A stretch of 64,000 nucleotides of DNA from Zygnema cylindricum (taxonomy: Eukaryota; Streptophyta; Zygnematophyceae; Zygnematales; Zygnemataceae), in NCBI GenBank assembly GCA_037447655.1, contig JBBHKE010003383.1:59592-123591 (forward strand). Direction: 5' to 3'. The notes beneath the pieces were generated by a model, which had not been told where the DNA came from, made no database searches, and saw nothing but the letters and a program-made list of their open reading frames with translations. Within the stretch, counting starts at the first letter, position 1. The number at the start of each line of letters is the position of its first letter. Positions 1 to 10,448 of the stretch are shown piece after piece. Position numbers and translations under genes: made by a program.

Positions 1-90
1 CAGGTACTAAATTAGAATCAATAACGCTATTTTTTTTTTGACGCTATTTAATCCTTGACTCTAATAGCGATTGGCGGTGTACAGTATAAT
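1..90. repeat. End of a family Y repeat (CTAATAGCG / GTGTAC terminus)
   Basis: The stretch holds AATAACGCTATT and then CTCTAATAGCGATTGG followed by GGTGTACAGT. The same terminal arrangement (CTAATAGCG, a few bases, then GTGTAC) recurs near 21960-22935, 26797-27006 and 62090-62120. I read it as the right-hand end of a short non-autonomous DNA transposon whose left end is outside the window or decayed. The superfamily cannot be assigned. Confidence 0.5.
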
Positions 91-299
91 AGTCATGTCC
101 TATTGAAAAAGCACCAGAAGTCACGCTTGCTTGCACTTGCGCCTGGTTGCTGCAAAGGTACGAACTTTTTCAACAAATTAATTACAAATTAGTTTATTTT
201 ATTTTTGAACATCGTCGTACTTTAATTTTGAGTACGAGCTCTTCATTCGGTGCTCTAACAAGCGATACTCCGTTACTGAAACATCAACTGACTTCCAAT

Positions 300-751
300 C
301 AGAGGTCGTAAACGGTTAACCGAAATCGTGACCGACCGTTAATTGACCGCTCGTGTGGGATCCGGGACAGATTCGGGTGCTAAATTTGGGGCGCCGAGCG
401 GATTCGGGCGGTTGATTCACAGAAAAAAAAAATCGGTTACGGTTCGGGCAAAAAACGAAAAAAAAAAAAAAAGTTTTGGGCTGTCTATACTATTCCAACA
501 TTATTGTACTTTGTACTATTGGTATTGTGGATTGTATAAGGGAAATGTACCATTAATTTTGTAATTTCTCGGTTAGGGGCGGGTCGCGAGAAATCGAGTT
601 TCGGTTAACTTTTTTTTCCTAAACGCGTTTCGGGAAACGGTTAACAATTTTGGAGCGTGACATAACCCGGTCGGGCGTCGGGTACTCAGATTTTGAAAAT
701 AAAAAACCGGTCGGTTTCGGTTATCTAAAATTTTGACTTTTGCGACCTCTG
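300..751. mobile_element. Non-autonomous hAT element with 8-bp target duplication
   Basis: The element starts CAGAGGTCGTAAA and ends TTTTGCGACCTCTG, so its terminal inverted repeats share CAGAGGTCG and then diverge slightly. It is flanked on both sides by CTTCCAAT (292-299 and 752-759), a perfect 8-bp duplication. An 8-bp duplication with short CAG-type termini is the established signature of hAT transposons. At 452 bp it encodes no transposase. Subterminal copies of GGTTAACCGAAA and TTTCGGTTA could be transposase-binding repeats; that is inference. It lies about 300 bp upstream of the proposed start of the PPR gene, so it may sit in the promoter region. Confidence 0.85.
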
Positions 752-759
752 CTTCCAAT

Positions 760-1052
760 TTCTACACTATATCGCGATACTACGGTACCGCATGGACATA
801 TTAACGTACACGCCAAATTTGTGCACTCTTGCATTATTTTGTTTTAATTAAAGCATGGGAAATAAGAAACCGTTCTTTACCATAAAATTGGAACCTTCCG
901 AAAATCCATTGAAATCCTTCCCTGAACCCCTTTTTCTCTCCACCTCTCTCTCCACCCCTCTCTCCACCCCCGCTTCCCCACCCCATGGATTTCCTTTTTC
1001 CATGTGATTGATTTTTTATTTTTTATTTTTCCTTCGCGGCTCTCCGGCTGCC
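760..1052 (+). other. Upstream region of the PPR-LAGLIDADG gene
   Basis: This is AT-rich sequence followed by a CT-rich stretch (about 925-975, with CCTCTCTCTCCACCCC repeats) that leads to the proposed start codon. No TATA box or other promoter element can be named with confidence. The CT-rich stretch could be 5'-untranslated leader, as is common in plant and algal genes. Confidence 0.3.
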
Positions 1053-4000
1053 ATGCATCATCTGGCAAGGTGCGTTTTGTCTTTTGCGGGATTTCTCTCT
1101 TTCCTTCTGCATTTTTTGTCGTTTTCTGCGCAAATTGTTTCGTAAGGAGGGCACACCACAGGAGTGTCTTTCCTATGCTATTAAAGAGAGGGAGGGGGGG
1201 AGAGGGAGGGGGAGAGAGGGAGGAGAAAAGGAGGAGAGGAAAAGATGGAAGGGGAGAGGGAGTAGAGGAAGAGAGGAGTGAGGAAAGAGAAAGAGGGGAA
1301 GTAGGGAGGAAAAGAGGGAAAGCAGAGGGAGAGGGAGAGGAGAGAAGAGGGAGGAAGAGGGAGTGGAAGTGGAGAGGGAGAGAGGGATAGAGGAACGAGA
1401 AAAGAAAGACTGGGGAGGCGAAAGAGAGGGAGTAGGCGAGGGTGGGAGGGGCATGGAGGGGGAGGGATAGGGAGGTTAGACAGAGGGAGTAGAATTTAGG
1501 GGGAGAGGGAGAGGAAGAGAGAGGAGGACGATTGTGGAAAGCATTTATTTGTCTTTCTTGTGCGCTGCATTGGTCTTTCTCTCCCTCTCACTCTCTTTCT
1601 TTTTCTCTCTCTCTCCCTCTCTCAATCTTTTTTTTCTTAACTTTTTGTAGGAACCTTCATCCGGTCAGGTGTGGAGCTTTCCAAAATTTTGTCTCTTTCA
1701 CAAACCGACAAGTTTTTGTCAAATTTTGTGAACCAGTGAGAGGCTTACACGTGGCATCTGTCCATGTACCTTTAGTCCACAATACGCCAAAATTTGCACA
1801 TTTGTCTTTTGGGAAATTGCCAGCTATGAGTGTCCCAAGTTGCAGTTTTTCGACAAATTTTTTTGGAGCACCCAAAATTTTAAGTTTGGTACCAAATGGG
1901 GTACAATTAAGCTCCAGTTTTCGACAAACCCCTTTTTTAAATAGGCTTTTTGTAAGATGGGTTTCGTTCAAAAACCCAAGAGGGAGTAGAGAGAGAGGTA
2001 GGGAGGAAGGCGGTATCGCATATCGTAGAATTGAATCGAGACAGGTTGGAGCGGAGAGTCACGAGAGGAGAGAGAGTGTTTCTGATTCCTATCAATCTGG
2101 TTTTGGGAGGAGAGATAGAGAGAGTGACAGTTTTGGAAGAGAATCTGGGTCTTATGGAGGAGGAGAGAGAAGAGACAGAGGATGGAATGGTGGAGAGAGA
2201 GCTGAGAGAAGAGAGGGAGGGAGAGGAGAGAGAGGTCGAGGGAGAGGAGAGAGAGGTCGAGGGAGTGGGGAGGCAGGGAGAGGGAGGGTTGGGGCAGGAT
2301 GGAGAGGAGACGGAGCTATCAGAAGGGAGGGAAAAAGTAGTTCCACCTGGGGGAATGGCTATAATGACAGAGGAGGGAGAGGGAGGGAAGGGAGAAGCTC
2401 GTTTAATTCTGAAAGAGACCAGAACGGCGCGGCCCCATGGATTGGGAGTAGAGAAAAAGGAGGAGAGAGGGAAAGTGAATGGGAGGGGGAGAGGAGAGGT
2501 AGATGGGAAGATTCTGGATCTGAAAGAAAAGGAGGAGGGAGAGGATTTGGGAGAGGGAGAGGAACTATTCGGAATCTCCAACCTTGGATAGGACGAGGGT
2601 CACGGAAAAAAGAGGAAGTGGGTTATGTGAGAAGAGGAGGAGGAGAGAACACTTGGGGGGAGTTGAGGGAGGGGTTTAGGGGTGGGGAAGGGAGGGGAGG
2701 AAGGGGCGAGAGAGGTGGGGGAGGAGAACGAGAGAGAAGAGAGAGAGATGGGAGTGGGTGGATTGGGGAGAGTGGGAGGAGGTTTGACAGAGGGGTGGGT
2801 GGAGGTAATGAGATAGGAGGAGATGTTGAAGATGATATGTTCGGATGGGAGAGAGATGCGAGAATGGAAAGAGAAGGGAGCGGAGGGAGAGGAGGGAGAA
2901 GTAGGAGAGAGGAGACAGATGACGAAGAAGAGGAAGAGGAAGAGGGAGAGGAAGACAGTGAAGGAGAAGACGAGGAAGAAGAGAGAGGGAGATTCCAAAA
3001 ATCTAGCGTTTCTCTGAAAACTTCTGAATGGTGGGAGAAACAAGGACAGGGTTTACCTTCTTTAAGTGAACTACAAATGCCCGATTTAAGGAAAAAGAGA
3101 GTAAAAGTTCCGGAGGAGGAGAGATGGAAACAAAAAATGGCTCGAAAGAGAGAGAAAAGTCTTTTGGCCGAAGAATCGACTCCCGCCTTTGAAAGGTATT
3201 TGGATAGAGAGCAGGGAGGAGAGGAGTGGAAACAAAGAAAATTGAATTGGATTCTAGAAGAACTTGTGGTCATGAGACCGAATCCTATTGTAAAACTTTT
3301 AAACGCCCAAAGGTCGTGGATTTCTCCGGAAGACGTTCGATGTATAATTAATCGGTTGGTGGATGACGGAGAAGGGCCTCGGGCAGTCAGGGTAAGGAAC
3401 CCTGATTTTTTAAAAAAAATTAAGGGATTTTTATCTATGTTTTAAGGAAGTTTTTAAAAAAAATGGATTTTTTTTTTAAATCGATAACTTTTCCTTGTCT
3501 TCATTTTCCTTCCCTCCTCTTCTCATTTTTGGCTTTCTTTGGGACTTACCGATAAAGAGTACAAAACCCTTCAATTCCTCCACTTTAAACTATTTGAAGT
3601 TTAAATGTTTTAACTATTAAAATTCATCATTAAGCTTTCTTTTTCAGTCCCTCCATGAAACTGTAATTTGACTTCTGTTTGAGTTCTAGATTTGACTTAA
3701 AACCAGAAAGCATTTAAAACAACAATAAAAAAAAATGATTCAAAGAGCCGATTTGATCACCTCAATACGATTTAAAACTCAAATATTTTTATTATTTAGA
3801 TTCTATTTTTTTCAAAGTCTCCACTGTATTTAAAAGTTGCATTTTGAAAAAAAAGAGAAAAAATAACAAAACCTTTTTCAAGGCAAAGCCCCAATTCATG
3901 ATGAAGACCTATTTTTACATTATTATTTCTTTGTTACATCCTTAGTGGGTACAAAACCTGAGGCTCATCAAGTTTTCAATTTTACATTAAACCCAACTTG

Positions 4001-7000
4001 ACTCAAATTATTGACCATGTTTTCGATCTAAAACCCCAATTTCATTTCAAATATATTATTTTGTTCCAGAACCCTAATGTTAACTTCAAAAAAATCTCAG
4101 TTTCATGTTTTGAAATGGAACCAACAACTAAAATGGCATAAAACGTAACCCTAATTTTGCCTAAAATCTCTAATTTTACCCTGATACCAAACTGTTTCCC
4201 CTGAACCCTAATTTCTCTCCAAACCTTAATTTTTCCTCAAAACTTTAATTCCAACTCAAAACCCTAACTTTTTTCAAGAGACTTTCCCTATTTGTCCTAT
4301 TCTCAGGTTCTCAAATGGAACCAACAAATGGATTGGTACGAACCGAACTTTGAAATTTACACGGGATTGGCCGAAGAAATGGCTCGAACGTCGAAAATAT
4401 CGCGATGCATGGAAATTTATGACATGATGATGACGCGTGGCATGGCCCCATTGGCTTCCACGTACGAAATAATAATTACCTCGCTTTTGAAAGAGGGACA
4501 GGCGGGAGAGGTGGAGAAGGCGTGGAGTTTGTACCAAAGAATGAAACAATTCGCGGGGTCGACTCCTTCGAAGGAGTTGCAATCCACACTATTTAAGGTT
4601 CGCGGGAGAGAGGGAGGGCAGGAGGGGGGAACGCGGGAGGGGGATAAACTTAAAATAACGTTAGATATTGTGAATTTCCCTAGCATTGTCAAGATGTGAT
4701 GTTTTTTTTCAGAGTAAAGTGGTATTTACATTAATTGTTGTAAGGTCTGAGACTAATTATGTCCCCTTTTTAATTCCTCTACACATGAAATTGTGTGGAT
4801 TAGCATTCTTCTTCTATAAAGTGTATAGATTCGTTGTTGTTTCATTTTTTTTTGATACTTCCTGATAAAATTACACGCAAATTACGGTGAGATTTGAGGC
4901 CCGTATCGTTTTTTTTTTCTTTTTCTGAGTTTTATTTGTTTTCTCTCTCTCTCTCTCTTTCAATTTACAGCCTTTCTTGTCAACATTTTAAGCTATAAAG
5001 TCAAAACAAAAAAAAAAAAAAAACTTCGTTTATAAATTCAAAACCAAAAAAAAGAAATACAAATTGGCATTATATCTAAAACTTTTTGGAGTCACTGCCG
5101 CTCCGATGGGTTTAAGCGATGATACCAAATAAACGTTTAAACTGAACCCTTCATAATAAAAAAAGGGGTATAATTTTGTATATATATACCCCCTTTTTCG
5201 ACTTCTGAAGGATACATGTATGGTGAGAAAAGACCGACATGTTCTTTATTGCACTGGTTTTCCATGAGAGAGGGGGGAGGGGGGAGGGGGGAGGGGAATG
5301 GGGGAGGGAGGAATTGAAGGAAAAGTAATGAGTTTTGCACATTTGGCTTTCTTTCTCTCCTCACATCATGATCATCCACTTACCCAATCACCGAAACTCT
5401 CTCTCTCCTTCCCTACCTCCCTCCCTCCCTCCCTCCCTTACTTTTTGTTCTACCTTCTTCTTATTTTTCTTATCGCCAGTATTTGAGTGAGGGGCCGTGG
5501 AATACAACTTTTATCTCTCGCGCCGAAAAAGTGTTACATGACATGCAGAAATCGGGGGTTGAGGGTTCCGAGGCGATGTACTCCCGTCTGACTCAGTTGG
5601 CAGGGAGGAGAGGAGACGTAGAGAAAGTGGAGAAGCTTACGGAAGAGATGAAAACTTTGGGTTTAAAACCGAGTCGGGCAGCCATGGCCGCAATTTTGGA
5701 AGCGTGTGCAAAATCGGCAGCTAGGAAAAAGACAAAACAGCCTGAATTTGGAAAAGTAGAGACCGTTTTGAAGATGTATAGAGAAGGAGAAGGGGAAGGG
5801 GAAGGAGATGGAGATGGAGGGGGAGAAGGGGGAGAGGGAGGAGAGAACAGAGAGGAGATCAAGGCGTTAGCAGAGAGAGCTGAGAGAGGATTGGCGGAAA
5901 TAAAGATATTGAAAAAGAATCCTGATGCTTCTATGTATAGTTTAACTATGGAAACTTACAGTTTTGCAGAATGGTATGAGAAGATAGAGAAATTGTATGA
6001 GGAAATGGAGAAGAGAGAGATGACGATGAATGTGAAAATCTATAATTTGCTTATGGAGGCCTATTGCGGAATGGGAGAGACAGAGAAGGCGGAGAAATTG
6101 TTAAAGAAAATGGTAAAGGAGGGAATGGAACCCTTGGGAGTAGCTAATAATGCCCTTTTACAAATTTATGTGAAAAAAGGAGAGTTAGAGAAGGTAGAGG
6201 AGACTTTTAAAAATATGGAGGTCGTAAGGTGTGACCCAAACCAGGATAGTTACAATTTGTTAATTGAAGCGTATTTGCAAAAAGCAAAGAGAGGAGGAAA
6301 GGGAGATGAATGGTTGAAGAAGGCGAATGAGGTATACAAAGAGATGAGAGAGAAAGGAGGAGTGGGAGTGAATCAAAAAACTTTTGAATTGATGTTAACT
6401 GCTTTCATGGAGGGAGATAAGAAAGAGGAAGCAAAAGAAATTTATACGACAATGCAATCTACACTGGGTGCGAAACTTAAAATAACAAATGATTTAAAAA
6501 ATTCGCTGAAAAAAGTGGTTGGATTGAAAAAAGTACTATTAGACGAAAAAATGAAGCTGAAATTGGATAGAAATCAACGAGAACTTTTGGTGGGAATTTT
6601 GTTGGGAGGAGCCCGAATCGAATCTCACGATAATGATCGAACGTACGAAATTCATTTTGAACAAAATGCCGATAATCCGTTAAAACTCGAATTATTGAAT
6701 TATCTATATCAAAATTTTCGAGATTGGGCACAAAGTGCTCCAAAATTGCGTCTCAAAGAATCGAATTCTGTTTCCGATTCCGGTTCCGATTCCAATTCCG
6801 TTTCCGTTTCCCTCGAAAAACGACACGAAAATGAGAGAAGAGAGAGAGACGTTTTGGTCGAAAATGAGGAAGAAAGAGTTGGAAAACTAGAGGGAGAAAA
6901 ATATGAGAAAACGGTACATTTTGCGACTGTAAGTCACGGGTCGTTTAGATTTTATGCTCACCAATGGCATCCACAAGCCGGAAAAGGAAAAGTTCCTCGT

Positions 7001-7819
7001 CTTATTCACCGTTGGTTATCTCCTCGAGCTTTAGCCTTTTGGTATATGTATGGAGGGTCGAGATGTCTCGAAACAGGAGGAATTTTATTGAATGCGAAAA
7101 ATTATTCCTTAAAAGAAGTGAGCTTGGTAGTAGAGGCGATGAAAGCGAGATCCATGGATTGTGAGAGGAGGACAAGGAAGGGAGAGGGAGGAGACGTGAT
7201 TCGGTTTACGGGAAAGTCGGCGGATTGGCTCTGGAAACTTGTGGAACCGTATGTTTTGGAGTCGATGAGAGAGGAGTTGAGACCGAGGGAAGGGAGTAGG
7301 AAATTGAGTAGGAGGGAGATGGGAGGAGTAGAGAGGGGAGGAGAGGAGAAGGGAGAGAGGCAGCATGGGGTTAGGGTTAGTGAGAGAGCACAGGAGGGGA
7401 CTGAGGAGGAGGAGGAGGAGAGAGGGAGGGAAGAAGAGAGGTTGGTGGATATGGGGTCGAGAGAGGAGTCACTTTGGAGAGAAAACATGGATGAAGAGAG
7501 AGAGGATAGAAGATTTTCCCAAAGTGGGGAGGTGATTACAGAGGAGGTTGTGTCCAGGAGAGGAGAGGGAGGGAATTGGACGGACTCCGGAACGGAAGGT
7601 GAGGAAGATCTGGAGGAGAGAGAAGAGAGAAGGGAGAGACGGGAGAAAAGGGAAAGAAGGGAGAGAGAGAAGAGAGGGAGACAAAATGGAAAGTCCGAGG
7701 GTGAGGAAAGTGAAAGTGAGAGTGAGGGAGAGGGAGAGTGGATGTCATTGGAAGAGGCACTAGAGGGAGAGAAATTGAAGGCTCCAAAAAGGGCACCGAG
7801 GAGAGTTCTCTCGAGGTAG
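1053..7819 (+). CDS. PPR protein with degenerate LAGLIDADG domain, OTP51-like organelle intron-splicing factor
   Basis: The exons are 1053-1069, 1651-3391, 4307-4597 and 5480-7819, about 1462 residues. All introns are GT-AG with matching phases. The tiny first exon is inferred: ATG CAT CAT CTG GCA AG joins in frame to G AAC and gives a basic, acid-poor leader like an organelle transit peptide. If that is wrong, the first in-frame ATG lies near 1826. The N-terminal third is a long low-complexity segment rich in Arg, Gly and Glu, encoded by GA-rich DNA. PPR-like helical repeats lie at roughly residues 590-1010. A two-motif LAGLIDADG domain follows, with LLVGILLGGARIE near 1052 and RALAFWYMYGGSR near 1199. 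The acidic catalytic residue expected in each motif is replaced, so an RNA-binding splicing role fits better than nuclease activity. In land plants OTP51 is needed for splicing of the plastid ycf3 intron 2. The target here is unknown. The C-terminus is an Arg/Glu-rich tail. Confidence 0.85.
1173..1530 (+). repeat. Purine (GA-rich) tract in first intron of the PPR gene
   Basis: This is about 360 bases of nearly uninterrupted purine (GAGGGAG-type microsatellite) on the plus strand, followed at 1575-1650 by a strong polypyrimidine stretch and the acceptor TTTTTGTAG. Both strands remain open for long stretches because of the low complexity, but neither reading frame looks like a protein. The tract lies inside the proposed intron 1070-1650. 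Confidence 0.75.
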
Positions 7820-10448
7820 AGGGAAACGGTGATTGGGGAGAGGGAGGATGGGAGGGGAGGGGGAGGGAGAAAGGGACGAGAGCAAAGGAGAGAGGCGAGG
7901 GTGGAGAAAAGAGAGGAGGATGTTTTGAGTAATGGAGCAAATGAAAGTAGAAAATTTAAAAAAAAAAGGGAAAAAAAACTTGCAATCTTTCTCTACAGGC
8001 ATTTGTAAATTGAAAATTTTGTATTGGTCAAATTTTAATAGACGTCAATACCTCCCCTCTTTTTTTTTTTTTTTTTTTTAAGTCTTTCTATCTGAAATGT
8101 TTAGATATCTAATATTTTTCATTCTGTGTTTTTTCTTTTTTCCTGAAATTTTTACTTTTCAAAATTGTTACTTTTATCTTTCAAGAATTGACATTTGAAT
8201 TATCAGAATTTAGTTTTGTTCAATCATAAAAATGTGTTTACTTTCATTTAATTGTTATAATCGTAATTTTTTTATTTAACAATTTACCATCGCGACACCA
8301 TTACCATGATTTTTTTATTTTTTTTTGGACCATGGAAGGTCCCATATGTCTTTCAACTCTTTTTCTTAGCGAGTCAGTTACATTTGTTTGTTTTTTTATT
8401 TTTTTATTATTTGAAAGAATAATCTAGAGTTTCCTAGGGTTTTTTACTGCCCAAGTTTTTTGTTTCTTGAACGAACGTCTTTTTTATATCCCCCTGTTTA
8501 CCCTTTATTTTAGGGTTTTTAAAATCTTATTGGTTTTATATTCTTTAGAGTTTGTTAGGGTTTTCTGTCCACTAGTTTCTCTGTCATATAGCTTGTATGG
8601 CATTCCGTGGTTTTTTTTTACCAGGTTTTTTGTGTGTTTTTATGTCCATTTTTGTAATCTAGCAAAACCAAAATGTTTTTTTTTTTTTTTTTTGGTTTTG
8701 ATGCCTGTTTTCCCAACAAAATAATAGGTCGTGGCTTTAAATAAACTCCACAGTAAATTTTGTTCATCTAAATAGTTTGGTAAGACGTGGACCATAGATA
8801 GACTGTGAATTGCTATTACTGTAAAAACTGTGATTTTTGTTACATTTTTTTTTCTGCTCTCCGAACTCAAAATAGCGACATTAATAATATATTTTTTTTG
8901 TTGTATTTTCTTAATGCTAATTTTTAATAAATTAGAGATAGAGCTAGAATTATTTACACAGAAACAGTTCTCGTAATGACTTTTTATTTAGCATTCACGA
9001 GGCATTAGTGTAAAGGGAGTTTTAGCGCAATTGTGATATATGTATAATACTATTTAATGTTAAAGACATGAGCTTTTTTTTTATTTGTTTTTCTTTGTGC
9101 GCGATTTTTCAGTTCTGTTTTCGCTTTTTTTTTTTCTTTCCATGTCTTTGGATTACTATCGCCTTGTTCTAATAAAGCTTATTCTTATGACTTTCTTCAT
9201 TATTGCTATTAATACCATTTTATCATTTTGAGCAGATTATAAAAATTAGTGTTAAAAATGAATGAAATAGTGTTGGAACTTTCAATCATTTCCTCGTACG
9301 ATCCTATCCTTTAGCCCGACATTTCGTCCATTTGCCACTTTTCCCACAGGGGAGAGTTGATTGGGGTGCGTGAAACTATTCGCAATACAATTGCGGTTAT
9401 TTTTCGAGGGAGGTTACTCCGTCCGTTAGGAGGTTTCACATTTTATTCCTTCACATTCGTCGGAGTGATTCACATGTTATCCACTTGCAGTGGATTGATA
9501 CTGTTTGTTTTGCTTTTTATGGTGACGTCGTATTTTTTGTGACTTTGTTTTGGTTAACCCGGTCTCGTGTGTATGGTTAACCTCTACTGTATAAAAGTGA
9601 TAAAAAACCATAGAAATAAGAGGTTTGGGAAAGATGTAGCTCGTAAATTGTTAGATAAGATTGTTAAATAAGAAAATTAGACAGTAAAATGTAAGTCATT
9701 CAAGCATCAACAACACTAATGGGTAAATAACAGTAAGCCCTGAGCATAAAATAACACTAATAACATTCATCGTTCTTTTCTTAACAATAAATTGGTAGTC
9801 CGATGACACTAAAAACCACATGGTACATATTATGAATGGAACAGCGATTCAGTGTGTAACTAGCTTGTGAAGAGTAAACAGTAAAAATCCTTATTGTGAA
9901 ACAGAATGTCACATCCACAGAACTTGTTTAAAAACCCTCCATCACACCCGGTAAAACAAAACCAAAACACCAACAATTGCTAAGATAAACTGCACAACTA
10001 GAGGTAAACCACGTTCTAAAGTAAAAAGAGAATCATTTCTTGTAAAAGCTTCTGATCTGAACTCCAATACAAGAACTTCACCAAATATTACATGACTCTA
10101 AACAACTCGATTGTTTCGAAGTGTCTTTAAATCAGACCAAGGTCACTATGACCATTATTTCGACTACATGCTCGACATTCAAAAAATATTCCAGCTCTGT
10201 TCATCTGTTGATCTCTATTGCTTTTTTCCCCCCCACAAAAATAAAGTCGACAGTCTACCAGAAAAACAACGTACAAAATTTGAGCAACCTCCAAAAAATT
10301 ACAGAAAATACAAAATGTTACAGTTGAACTCTTTCGAACACAAATTCCCGACAAATGGTTATCCTACACATGCCATGTTTTAGTTTCAGGAACCACTTAA
10401 TTTTCGTCTCTCTTTCCATTTTAGAATTACGATTTTAGAAATTAAGTC
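7820..10448. other. Intergenic region between convergent PPR and macro-domain genes
   Basis: Both genes end here, so the region holds two 3' ends. It is AT-rich with many T homopolymers. The first 120 bases continue the GA-rich character of the PPR coding end. A degenerate family Y repeat can be seen around 8860-9010 (CTCAAAATAGCG and AGAATTATTTACACAG, resembling the copy at 50992-51217). I see no credible exon. Confidence 0.45.

Noticed and set aside
1004-1454. Long open stretches on both strands in GA-rich DNA
   Set aside because: They follow from purine/pyrimidine composition alone and lie in the proposed first intron; no protein-like composition.
1937-3273. Minus-strand open stretches opposite exon 2 of the PPR gene
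   Set aside because: They are Ser/Pro/Leu-rich shadows of the GA-rich coding strand.
3392-3445. Continuation of exon 2 of the PPR gene to the in-frame stop at 3445
   Set aside because: The GTAAGG donor at 3392 joins in phase to VLKWNQQMDW at 4307, which restores the family-like sequence; read-through gives unrelated residues.
7102-7940. Minus-strand Ser/Pro-rich open stretches opposite the PPR C-terminus
   Set aside because: They are shadows of the Arg/Glu-rich coding tail with no independent support.
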